This document shows, piece by piece, positions 51,668-60,455 of a stretch of DNA of 64,000 bases (position 1 is the first letter of the stretch; the number at the start of each line of letters is the position of its first letter). The notes beneath the pieces are model-generated. The model made no database searches, was not told the origin of the DNA, and was given only the letters and a program-made list of their open reading frames with translations. The position numbers and the translations under genes are program-made. The stretch covers positions 1-64,000 of the forward strand of contig CACWSX010000010.1 of the NCBI GenBank assembly GCA_902763615.1, written 5' to 3'. Source of the stretch: an uncultured Prevotellaceae bacterium. Lineage in GTDB: Bacteria > Bacteroidota > Bacteroidia > Bacteroidales > Bacteroidaceae.

Positions 51668-53125
51668 ATGGCAGATCTGTTTGAAGAAGAAGTAGAATAC
51701 ATTGAGCCGAATCCGGCTTCTATCATAGAGAGTTTACGCTCTATCGGATATACGATGGAGACGGCCATTGCCGACTTGATAGACAACAGTATTACTGCTC
51801 AGGCTACGACCATCAACATAGACAGTCCCTTTTCAGGTGCAAATACCAAAATCTTCATTCTCGATGACGGCATAGGCATGTCGGAGCAAACTTTGGTTGA
51901 GGCCATGAGGCTTGGCAGCACTTCCGCTTCGTTGAAGCGTTCTCCTAAGGATTTAGGACGCTTCGGACTTGGCTTGAAAACGGCTACGTTCTCTCAGTGC
52001 AAGCGGTTGACAGTGGTTACTAAGCATAAGGGAGTCGTCTCAACACGTTGTTGGGACTTGGATATGATTATTGAGAAGAACAAATGGTGTCTGTTGAAAT
52101 ATGCCGATGATGAATATCTGCGCCGTCTGAAGGATTTGGATTCTGGCACACTCGTAGTATGGGAGAAATTAGATAGAATCGTTTCCCCGAAAGATTCGAA
52201 TGCAGAAAAGAACTTCAATAACAAGAAGAACATCCTTCGACAACATCTATCATTGACTTTCCATCGCTTCATAGAGAATGGACGGTTAAAGATAAATATC
52301 GGAGGCCAGCCTGTAGATCCGTGGAATCCCTTCCTACCCCACATGAGTTCTTCTCTGAAAAAAGAACTTCCACCTGTAGAGTTGAATGGTGGAAAGGTGA
52401 GAATCAAAGGATGGGTAATGCCACATCGCAACTATTTTACCGACAAGGAATACAAGGATGCCGGATTCCGCAGAGGATGGACGGTGATGCAGGGCTTTTA
52501 CATCTATCGTGGCGAACGATTGTTGACGGCAGGAGGCTGGCTGGGCTTAAAGCCAGACGGTACAACCATGCTCCAAGAGCATCACTATGACTTGGGGCGC
52601 ATTTGCGTTGACATCACCAACGATGATGATTTTGACTGGGATATAGATATCAAGAAATCAAAGGCTACACCGCCAGACTATTTGAGAGGAGAGTTAGGCC
52701 GTGTAGCCAAACGAATAAGAAAGATGGCTTACGATACCTATAGCTATCGAGGCAACAAGCAGCCATACTCACCCAAGAAGGGCAAGGCATATATTCCGCT
52801 GTGGAATAGTGTACAGGAAAGGAATGGAAAACTCTTTTATTCGTTGAACAATGACTACCCATTTGTAAAAGAACTGCTTGATTCACTTGACAAAGAGAAT
52901 GCCACCAAGCTGAAACGTCTGCTGAAACTGATAGCCGAGACCATTCCCGCCGAAAGCATTGGCTTTGAAGCCTCGAAAAGTGAAAGCAAGAAGATGTCAA
53001 GTCCTTACGAGGACAAACCATCCGAATTGGAGGAAGTGCGTCAAATCCTGATAGAGAGTTTTATGCGTAGAGGCTTGAGTAAGGAAGAAGCAGAAGAACA
53101 AGTAGAATACACATTAAACCTGTAG
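51668..53125 (+). CDS. GHKL-family ATPase, MORC/MutL-like (defence operon gene 1)
   Basis: 485 residues. The Bergerat ATP-binding fold is at the N-terminus: N-box ETAIADLIDNSI (residues 31-42), G1 DDGIGM (66-71), G2 GRFGLGLK (97-104), then TATFSQCKRLTVV. The central part (to about 330) resembles the S5-type transducer domain, with basic residues; the C-terminus is charged and helical. It lacks the histidine-kinase phospho-acceptor domain. ATP-driven dimer closure as a DNA clamp is the expected mechanism. MORC-like ATPases next to Z1 helicases and AIPR proteins have been described as parts of restriction-modification systems. The next gene begins six bases after its stop. Confidence 0.87.
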   Translation: MADLFEEEVEYIEPNPASIIESLRSIGYTMETAIADLIDNSITAQATTINIDSPFSGANTKIFILDDGIGMSEQTLVEAMRLGSTSASLKRSPKDLGRFGLGLKTATFSQCKRLTVVTKHKGVVSTRCWDLDMIIEKNKWCLLKYADDEYLRRLKDLDSGTLVVWEKLDRIVSPKDSNAEKNFNNKKNILRQHLSLTFHRFIENGRLKINIGGQPVDPWNPFLPHMSSSLKKELPPVELNGGKVRIKGWVMPHRNYFTDKEYKDAGFRRGWTVMQGFYIYRGERLLTAGGWLGLKPDGTTMLQEHHYDLGRICVDITNDDDFDWDIDIKKSKATPPDYLRGELGRVAKRIRKMAYDTYSYRGNKQPYSPKKGKAYIPLWNSVQERNGKLFYSLNNDYPFVKELLDSLDKENATKLKRLLKLIAETIPAESIGFEASKSESKKMSSPYEDKPSELEEVRQILIESFMRRGLSKEEAEEQVEYTLNL

Positions 53126-53131
53126 TGCAAG

Positions 53132-55963
53132 ATGGTAGAAGAACTTATAAGCGGAATGGCAGATTTGCTCCTGACCCAGCAACAACCTACGTTGCAGGAC
53201 ATTGAGGATATTGCCGATACCATATTAGTGGCTGTCAATAAAAAATACCCCAATGACAACGTGACAAAGCAGATGGTTGTTGATATCGTATCTGCAGACC
53301 GTAAAATCTATCAGTTGGTATCGTCTGTCATGCAGGATAATGATGAAGGGTCTAATTGGCTGGCCGAATTCCGAGCCAGCGGTGCAAGCAACTTCAGACT
53401 TTGGAATGATTACAAGAAAAGCCTCACTCTTCCTGCTCCAGCTATACAAGAAATTGACCGCACAACTGACCAGATCCTGAATCAGTTGGCAAATCCCAAC
53501 ATGACAGGCAACTGGTATCGGGCAGGACTGGTGGTTGGTCACGTGCAATCGGGTAAGACGGGCAACTTTGTAGGCCTGGCTAACAAGGCTATGGACTGCG
53601 GCTACAAAATAATCCTTGTTCTGACTGGCATGTATAATGACCTGAGAAGTCAGACTCAGGGACGCATGGACAAAGGTGCCATCGGGAGAATTACAGACCC
53701 CGATGACCAGCATTACAAGAAGACCATTGGTGTAGGGAAATACAAAGGGCATCCCAACATTCTGAATCTGACGTCCAGCAAATTGAAAGGTGATTTCGGC
53801 TCACAGAAGACAGACATCGGAGGTGTACTGACATCTAATGACCCAACCATCATGGTGTGCAAGAAAAACTCATCAGTGTTGAGTAATATCCTTCGTCATT
53901 TCTCACAGCATGGTGTACAGGCTGATGACGGATTTCCAATCATTCAGAATATTCCATTGTTCATTATCGATGATGAGGCAGACAGCGCATCTATCAACAC
54001 AAAATACGACAAGAAGGAAATCTCGAAAATCAACTCAAAGATTCGCGCTATCCTCTCTTTGTTTGAACGACGTTGCTACGTGGGATATACCGCTACCCCA
54101 TACGCCAACATCTTCATAGACCCAGACCCCGAGATTAAAACGAACTACATTGAGGAAGATGACGGTTCACAATACCGCATCTGCAAGGATGATCTCTTTC
54201 CGAAGAACTTCATCATTAATCTCTCTGCCCCTAGCAACTATATTGGCCCCAATGTGCTGTTTGGCATTCCTACCATCTATGATGACCCGGAGGACGAGAA
54301 GAAAGAGCTTCCCATCATTGAGTATATCAAGGAGGGCGATTATCTGGAAGACAACAGCAAGGGTAAGAAAAAGAAGATACTGAAAGACCTGCCAGCCTCT
54401 TTAATTGAAGCCACCAAGCATTTCTTTGTAAGCACGGCACTACGAAGAGCAAGAGGCCAGCGCGAAGCGCATAGTTCCATGCTCATCAATGTTTCGCAGT
54501 ACATTCACAAACAGAATGAGTTGGCAAGACTGATGCAACAACTGGTATCAGAGTGTTGTGACAAGATTGACGCCCTGAATGACAACAAAGCATTTGAACT
54601 TGAATTGAGAAATATCTACGAGAGCAAGATAAAACCAAGCAACAAGGAGATATGTAACCTTTATCCAGATTGGGCATCCCGATTGAGAATGCCAGGATGG
54701 GCTGCTGTCCGCGATGAGTTAAGAGCAGTTTCTGCCAAGGTGCGTACAGAGGTTCGTGTCATCCACTCGCAGACAGACGATGACCTAGAACTGAACACCA
54801 CCAGATTCGATTACTACAAATATGAAGACCGGCCACAAGAGTTTGACAATGGCCTGTATGTGATAGCCATTGGTGGCAACACTATGGCACGAGGCATCAC
54901 GCTCGAAGGTTTGGTTGTCAGCTATTTCTTCAGAACCAGCAACACCTTCGACACACTGATGCAGATGGGCAGGTGGTTTGGTTATCGAGACGGTTACATA
55001 GATGCCTGCCGCCTGTATCTTGAACGCGAGACGGCCACCAACTTTAGAAATATTGCTGTGGCTACCCAGCGTATGAGAGATGACTTTGACGATATGAACA
55101 ACCGTGGAGTCAAGCCAAAAGAGTACGGATTGAAGGTGATGCGATTCCCCGGTGTATTGGAAGCTACCTCAAGGAATAAGTTTGGTTCAGCGGTCAGAGG
55201 CAGATTGTCGCTCAACAAAACTACTCTGCAAGCATACAAGCTGTTTAGGGATAAAACCATTGTTGAGCAGAATAAGAATCTGATACTTGATTTCTTAGGC
55301 TCTCTTGGACATTCTGAGCACAAGGAGAGATTCGGTGTCCCGTCTAACAACTATTTCTGGCATTGCTCTGGCTATCAAGTGGTAGATTTCATAAAAGGCT
55401 TCAAGACTGCGACAGAACAGATGCAGCCAGGGTTGTTGACTTCGTATATCAGCAAGCAGATTGCCAAGGGAAATCTAACGGAATGGACTGTTGTTTTAGC
55501 AAATGTTCAAGATAAAGGTACTGTCAGGGTGTTCTCCACAAAGCATGAGCACATACAAATTGGCGCATCTGTTCGTGGAAACAATTCTGGTGCAGAGTCT
55601 GAATTCTATATAGCCAACAATGCTGCTGTGTCTGGCCCAAGTTATGAGTCTCTTGACCTGACAGATGCAGAATATCAAGAAGCACTGGCAAAGACAATTG
55701 ATGAATGGAAGATTGCCAAGGAAGCAGGTAAGACCAAGCGTAAGACCGAACCAACATCGCCCTTTGCCAATTGCGCTAAAGCCGTCAGGAAAAAAACTCA
55801 TGGCTTGCTGCTGCTGTTCAATATGGACTTTGGAGATACCAATACTCAGGTGTTCAGCTATGTGCTGAGCTTGCCATACCTGAAAGAAAAAGATGACATT
55901 GATGTTGCATACGAATATATGGGAAGTCCCAATGCATTTAAAGTGATAGAAGACAATGACTAA
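53132..55963 (+). CDS. Z1-domain SF2 helicase-like protein (defence operon gene 2)
   Basis: 943-residue predicted nucleic-acid motor. Walker A GHVQSGKT at 136-143, a motif II DDEAD at 280-284, motif III-like GYTATPYANIF, then the Z1 domain proper with GNTMARGITLEGL and the arginine-finger motif QMGRWFGYRDGY at 611-622. Z1 proteins are found with MORC-like ATPases and restriction components; translocation or DNA remodelling is expected, not proven. No nuclease motif is seen in this chain. It overlaps the nuclease gene by eight bases. Confidence 0.9.
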   Translation: MVEELISGMADLLLTQQQPTLQDIEDIADTILVAVNKKYPNDNVTKQMVVDIVSADRKIYQLVSSVMQDNDEGSNWLAEFRASGASNFRLWNDYKKSLTLPAPAIQEIDRTTDQILNQLANPNMTGNWYRAGLVVGHVQSGKTGNFVGLANKAMDCGYKIILVLTGMYNDLRSQTQGRMDKGAIGRITDPDDQHYKKTIGVGKYKGHPNILNLTSSKLKGDFGSQKTDIGGVLTSNDPTIMVCKKNSSVLSNILRHFSQHGVQADDGFPIIQNIPLFIIDDEADSASINTKYDKKEISKINSKIRAILSLFERRCYVGYTATPYANIFIDPDPEIKTNYIEEDDGSQYRICKDDLFPKNFIINLSAPSNYIGPNVLFGIPTIYDDPEDEKKELPIIEYIKEGDYLEDNSKGKKKKILKDLPASLIEATKHFFVSTALRRARGQREAHSSMLINVSQYIHKQNELARLMQQLVSECCDKIDALNDNKAFELELRNIYESKIKPSNKEICNLYPDWASRLRMPGWAAVRDELRAVSAKVRTEVRVIHSQTDDDLELNTTRFDYYKYEDRPQEFDNGLYVIAIGGNTMARGITLEGLVVSYFFRTSNTFDTLMQMGRWFGYRDGYIDACRLYLERETATNFRNIAVATQRMRDDFDDMNNRGVKPKEYGLKVMRFPGVLEATSRNKFGSAVRGRLSLNKTTLQAYKLFRDKTIVEQNKNLILDFLGSLGHSEHKERFGVPSNNYFWHCSGYQVVDFIKGFKTATEQMQPGLLTSYISKQIAKGNLTEWTVVLANVQDKGTVRVFSTKHEHIQIGASVRGNNSGAESEFYIANNAAVSGPSYESLDLTDAEYQEALAKTIDEWKIAKEAGKTKRKTEPTSPFANCAKAVRKKTHGLLLLFNMDFGDTNTQVFSYVLSLPYLKEKDDIDVAYEYMGSPNAFKVIEDND

Positions 55964-56936
55964 AAGCGAACTGATAAAATACATTGAGCTGACGTGGGAG
56001 CAGCTGAAAGAAGACCAAGTGAGTACTATGCTGAGAGTTGAAGGCAGTACGGCGCCATTATTCCTTCATGCCAGAGATCAGTCTGTGGCATTCCTGCTAA
56101 CCGTAGATGTCAATCGAGAGATAGACATCAAACCCAAGAAATACAACAATGTCAGCATCCATATTGAGAAGCTATCTTCTGAGACCAAAGGAATTGTAGT
56201 GTCTCTGACCAACCAACGATTCTTTGATACATTCTCGAAGATCGCTGCTGATGTCATATCGTGCGTCCAAAACCTGAACAAGGAACCAGAGTACACCTCT
56301 ATCTACTGTCTGAGGGTAAATAGTTGGCGTAACATATTTAGCAGAGGTGCCCAGCAGATTCTGACACAAGATGAGCAGGTAGGCCTCTATGGAGAGTTGG
56401 AAATGATACAGGCGATGATTAACGAAGGCATTCCCACCAGTGATGTTATCGATGCATGGAAAGGTGCAGATGCGGAGGATAAGGATTTCCAATTTCACAA
56501 TGTAGGCATTGAAGTGAAGAGCTCGCACAAGCAGGATAAGTTGGTGAAGATTTCGAATATTCGCCAACTTGACACTACTGGTTTTGATGCCGTTTATCTC
56601 TACTATTATTCCTTTGCCAAATCAAACGGAGGGACTAACACGTTACCTGCACAGATAGATGAAGTGCGCTCGATGCTTGTAGGTTCTCCGTATCTTGAAG
56701 AGTTTGAATCAAAACTGTTGAACACGGGCTACAAGGATGCTGACAAAGACAACTACAAGGCCAGCTACACATTAACATACGAAGAAGCATATAACGTCAA
56801 CGTGGACTTCCCCAAGATTACAAAGAACATGGTGGCAGATGCCATTCTTGAAGCCAGCTACGTTGTTGACCTGAACGTATGCGATGATTTGGTAATCAGC
56901 TATAATTCATTCATGGACAAAATAAAGCAGGCTTGA
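55956..56936 (+). CDS. PD-(D/E)XK nuclease-like protein, DUF4420 type (defence operon gene 3)
   Basis: 326 residues. A candidate restriction-endonuclease core is complete: E147 in GLYGELEMIQ, D177 in DKDFQFHN and E186-V-K188 in GIEVKSSHK, the spacing of the PD-(D/E)XK fold. I take it as the DUF4420 family, which accompanies Z1 proteins. It is the most likely DNA-cutting subunit of the operon. The flanking domains (1-130 and 210-326) have no motif that I recognise and may contact the helicase. One base separates it from the AIPR gene. Confidence 0.82.
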   Translation: MTKSELIKYIELTWEQLKEDQVSTMLRVEGSTAPLFLHARDQSVAFLLTVDVNREIDIKPKKYNNVSIHIEKLSSETKGIVVSLTNQRFFDTFSKIAADVISCVQNLNKEPEYTSIYCLRVNSWRNIFSRGAQQILTQDEQVGLYGELEMIQAMINEGIPTSDVIDAWKGADAEDKDFQFHNVGIEVKSSHKQDKLVKISNIRQLDTTGFDAVYLYYYSFAKSNGGTNTLPAQIDEVRSMLVGSPYLEEFESKLLNTGYKDADKDNYKASYTLTYEEAYNVNVDFPKITKNMVADAILEASYVVDLNVCDDLVISYNSFMDKIKQA

Positions 56937-56937
56937 T

Positions 56938-59256
56938 ATGGTGACTGAATCAATGAATAACTACCTTGAAGAGGTAAAGGAAAGAGTAAACGACTTGCTG
57001 ATAGAGACAGGTTCACCGCAGCTTGCCTTCACCCAGTATGTGCTGGACGAAATGTGCGAGAAGGCAAATCTGGGGGAGACCTATCCATGTTATGCGGTCA
57101 TAAGAAACGATTCCAACCAAAATGTGCTTGGAGAACTTTATGGATATTCGATAAGTCAAAGTGGCGAAACGGTTTGCTTGTTTTACACCATATACGAGCC
57201 TCTTACCAACAACGAGCCATATGCGGTACCAGCAGATAAATACAATTTGGCTATCAATAGACTGCAAGGCTATTATCTTGCTGCAGTCCAAGGCCGTTGC
57301 AACGAAATGGAACCTTCGTCAGAAGACTACAAAATCTGCAAGTACATTTATGAGAATGAGGATGACATAACAAACGTCCGACTATTTGTGCTTACCAATG
57401 GCACTATCAAGTCAAATTTGAAAACGCCAAAGAAAAGACTTGCCGACCAGAAATTACTGTCTTTCATTTCTTGGGACATTAACCGTCTTTATACAAATCT
57501 TCATTCAGCATCTGACCATGTGTCTGTAGATATTGACTTGTTGGATGACCCTGACTATAACTTCAAGATTCCTTTTATCGAAATGAAGTCGGAAGTAGAG
57601 CAATATGAAACCTATATTGCTATGCTGCCAGGTGAGTTCTTGTATAATCTATATGAGAACCATAACACAGATCTTCTGCAATCGAATGTGCGTTTCTTCA
57701 AGGGGAAGAAAGGCTGCAACAAGGGTATTTTTGAGACTTTAAAGTCAAAACCTCACCGTTTCCTCGCCTACAACGATGGACTCACAGCAACTGCAAGTGC
57801 GGTCTTGGCGGATTTTAACGAAGACAAGCAGACGGGACAGTTAAAGTTTATAGAGAACTTCCAAATATTGAACGGCGGCCAGACAACTGCCAGCATTTAC
57901 TACGCCAAGAAAGAGAACGATGCTCTTGATCTCAGCAAGGTGTATGTACAGATGAAGCTCATCGTCTTGCAAGACAATATAGAAGAGTTCCATCCGCTGA
58001 TAACAAGATATTCCAATACACAGTCGAACATCACTCCTTCTGATTATAGTACAAATACTCCGTTCAATCATAAACTTCAGGAATTATCACGTTCCATCAT
58101 AGCACCTGACATTTTGCAAAGCGGGAACGTTGTTCACTGGTATTATGAAAGGGTAAGTGGGCAATATGATCAGGATGTAAACCGCTTAAAGACTAAAGCG
58201 GAGAAGGATAAATTTAAGAGTGAGAACCCGTCAGACAAGAAATTCGACAAGAAAGACCTTGGTAGAATATATACCGCATGGCATCAACAGCCAGACGTTT
58301 CAATACTTGGCCCGCAGAAATGCTACCCTGCTTTTATAAAACAGCATGAAGATGTAGTGCCTGACAACATCTTCTTTGAAGATTTTGTTGCTATGGTTAT
58401 TCTTTTCCGCTACATGGAGAAGAAGAATCCTGTATTCTTGGAGTTTCATCAACTGAAGGCGCAAATGACGGTTTATACTTTGGCGATGCTTTATCATGTT
58501 ACAAACGGGAATATTTCGTTGTATAAGATTTGGCAGAATCAAGGACTCTCTGACAATTTGAAAAGCTTTATCAACGAGCTTGCCAAACAGCTTTATGAGA
58601 AACTTTCTGCAGACAAGCCTGACACAATCACCTTCCGTGATTTCTGTAAATCAGCTAAAACTTGGGAGGCAGCAAAGAAGTACACCTTCAGTCTTGACAT
58701 AGCATCAATTGTTGATGACTTCAAAAGCCGGAATGAAGATGCGGCACGAAAGGAAGCAGGCAAGAGCATAACAGAAAAAGAGCGCAAGGAAGTTGAAAAA
58801 TATGGGGCTCAGTTCTGGGATGGTCTTTCAAGACTTGGTACTGATTTGTATACGGAATTAGAATATAAGACAATGGGGCAGATTGTGAGCGCATTAGTAA
58901 GCAATAAGCAACTGTCACCTGTTCTGATATTTGAAGGCCAACAGCTGATTAAGAAGTTTGAGGAATCCAGCATTGCAAAAGAGGAAGTTATTGCAAAGAG
59001 CACGATCAAGCCATCCCGTAAGGAGAAAGATTCAACAGCACTCTTTAAGAGGATTCAGAAACTGACAGAAGATGATTGGATAAAAATTCGAATGCTTGTA
59101 GGGCGGTGTTGCGATGAGAGTGACACGAAAATTGTGAAGAAGATTGCCTCACAAAAAGACCGTAGCAAGCTGACATTTAAACAATTGTCAGTGATTTGTA
59201 GAGCATTAGACCAAATCAATGAAAAATTTAAGGATAAGATTAAAGTGGCATTCTGA
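56938..59256 (+). CDS. AIPR-family protein (defence operon gene 4)
   Basis: 772 residues. The AIPR (abortive infection phage resistance) signature is KPHRFLAYNDGLTATAS followed by FQILNGGQTTASIYYA (N312-GGQTT) and LIVLQDNIEEFHPLITRYSNTQ. The name comes from lactococcal abortive-infection genes; the activity is unknown, although the family accompanies restriction systems. The C-terminal third is charged and helical (KEAGKSITEKERKEVEKYG). It shares one base with the methyltransferase start (TGATG). Confidence 0.88.
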   Translation: MVTESMNNYLEEVKERVNDLLIETGSPQLAFTQYVLDEMCEKANLGETYPCYAVIRNDSNQNVLGELYGYSISQSGETVCLFYTIYEPLTNNEPYAVPADKYNLAINRLQGYYLAAVQGRCNEMEPSSEDYKICKYIYENEDDITNVRLFVLTNGTIKSNLKTPKKRLADQKLLSFISWDINRLYTNLHSASDHVSVDIDLLDDPDYNFKIPFIEMKSEVEQYETYIAMLPGEFLYNLYENHNTDLLQSNVRFFKGKKGCNKGIFETLKSKPHRFLAYNDGLTATASAVLADFNEDKQTGQLKFIENFQILNGGQTTASIYYAKKENDALDLSKVYVQMKLIVLQDNIEEFHPLITRYSNTQSNITPSDYSTNTPFNHKLQELSRSIIAPDILQSGNVVHWYYERVSGQYDQDVNRLKTKAEKDKFKSENPSDKKFDKKDLGRIYTAWHQQPDVSILGPQKCYPAFIKQHEDVVPDNIFFEDFVAMVILFRYMEKKNPVFLEFHQLKAQMTVYTLAMLYHVTNGNISLYKIWQNQGLSDNLKSFINELAKQLYEKLSADKPDTITFRDFCKSAKTWEAAKKYTFSLDIASIVDDFKSRNEDAARKEAGKSITEKERKEVEKYGAQFWDGLSRLGTDLYTELEYKTMGQIVSALVSNKQLSPVLIFEGQQLIKKFEESSIAKEEVIAKSTIKPSRKEKDSTALFKRIQKLTEDDWIKIRMLVGRCCDESDTKIVKKIASQKDRSKLTFKQLSVICRALDQINEKFKDKIKVAF

Positions 59257-60455
59257 TGAGAGACTTATTTGACGACAATCCAATATGGACAGAGCGTGAG
59301 TTCTCGCATCCAGAACGCACTATTCGCTTGGGAAGTCTGTTTAGTGGCATCGGGGCCATTGAACATGCCTTGAAGCGTCTTAATCTGAAGACAGAGATAT
59401 TGTTTGCAAGCGATATTGATGCCAACTGCAAGAAAAGTTACTTTGCCAATTATGACATCACGGAAGACAAATGGTGCCCTGATGTTCACAAGCTTAATGC
59501 CAAGCCATATCGTTTTAAATGTGACTTGCTTGTAGGTGGAGCACCTTGTCAGGCTTTCTCCTTGGTAGGTAAGCGCAGAGGTTTTGAAGATACACGAGGT
59601 ACGCTCTTCCGTGAGTTTGCCAGAGTGGTAAAGGAGTGCAAGCCAAAGGTATTCATCTTCGAGAATGTGCGAGGTATGCTCAACCACAACAAGGGCATTA
59701 CGTGGGATGTTATAAAGAATACTTTTGAGCATGACTTGAAATACAACATTCGCTTTCAGGTGCTCAATAGTCGCAATTATGGTATTCCTCAGAACAGAGA
59801 ACGCCTATTCTGTATTGGTTTCCGAAAGAAAACTGACTTTATCTTTCCTGAGCCGATACCTTTGGAATACAAGATGTATGACTTCTTAGAGGACACTTTT
59901 GACTCCAGTTACTTCTTGAATGAAAAAGGAGTTAAGTTCGTCACATCGCATAAAAACAGAGAAAAAAGATACACCCAGATTAATGGGGATATCCAGCTCT
60001 GCCAGAAACGAAATCAGCAGTTTAATTGGCATGGCGATTTTATTTACCATCCGTTAATACAGGGCGAAGAAGAGTATGACGAGTTTATCTTTAATGTCAA
60101 CGAGGTTGAGGAGAAATATTTTCTGTCCGATAAGGTGAAGAAATACGTACTCTCACCTGGAACAAAGAATTTCAAGACATCTACCAAAACAGACCTTGAT
60201 GTGGCGCGCCCTCTGCTGCAATCCATGCACAAGATGCACCGTGCTGGTGTAGATAACTATGTGACCAACAAAGGCCGCATACGTAAATTGACGCCTCGTG
60301 AATGCTTGCGTCTTATGGGATTCAAAGACTGGTTTAAAATAGCGGTGGCAGATACTGCCATGTACCAAGAGGCTGGCAACAGCATCGTGGTGGATGTACT
60401 GATAGCTATACTGAAACAAATGGATATTACAAAGTATGGAATTGACAAAGATTGA
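59256..60455 (+). CDS. C5-cytosine DNA methyltransferase (defence operon gene 5)
   Basis: 399-residue Dcm/HhaI-type enzyme. Motif I GSLFSGIGA (27-34), motif IV GGAPCQAFS with catalytic C98, motif VI ENV (136-138), motif VIII IPQNRERLFC, and motif X YQEAGNSIVV near the C-terminus; LTPRECLRLMGF is motif IX. All catalytic residues are present. It presumably marks host DNA so the partner nuclease spares it; the target sequence cannot be predicted because the recognition domain (about 215-320) is unfamiliar. It overlaps the next gene by 20 bases. Confidence 0.95.
   Translation: MRDLFDDNPIWTEREFSHPERTIRLGSLFSGIGAIEHALKRLNLKTEILFASDIDANCKKSYFANYDITEDKWCPDVHKLNAKPYRFKCDLLVGGAPCQAFSLVGKRRGFEDTRGTLFREFARVVKECKPKVFIFENVRGMLNHNKGITWDVIKNTFEHDLKYNIRFQVLNSRNYGIPQNRERLFCIGFRKKTDFIFPEPIPLEYKMYDFLEDTFDSSYFLNEKGVKFVTSHKNREKRYTQINGDIQLCQKRNQQFNWHGDFIYHPLIQGEEEYDEFIFNVNEVEEKYFLSDKVKKYVLSPGTKNFKTSTKTDLDVARPLLQSMHKMHRAGVDNYVTNKGRIRKLTPRECLRLMGFKDWFKIAVADTAMYQEAGNSIVVDVLIAILKQMDITKYGIDKD

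Noticed and set aside
53132-55963. Z1 protein as HsdR of a type I restriction system
   Set aside because: It has Z1-specific motifs and no HsdR nuclease domain, and there are no hsdM or hsdS genes; the methylase is of the C5-cytosine type.
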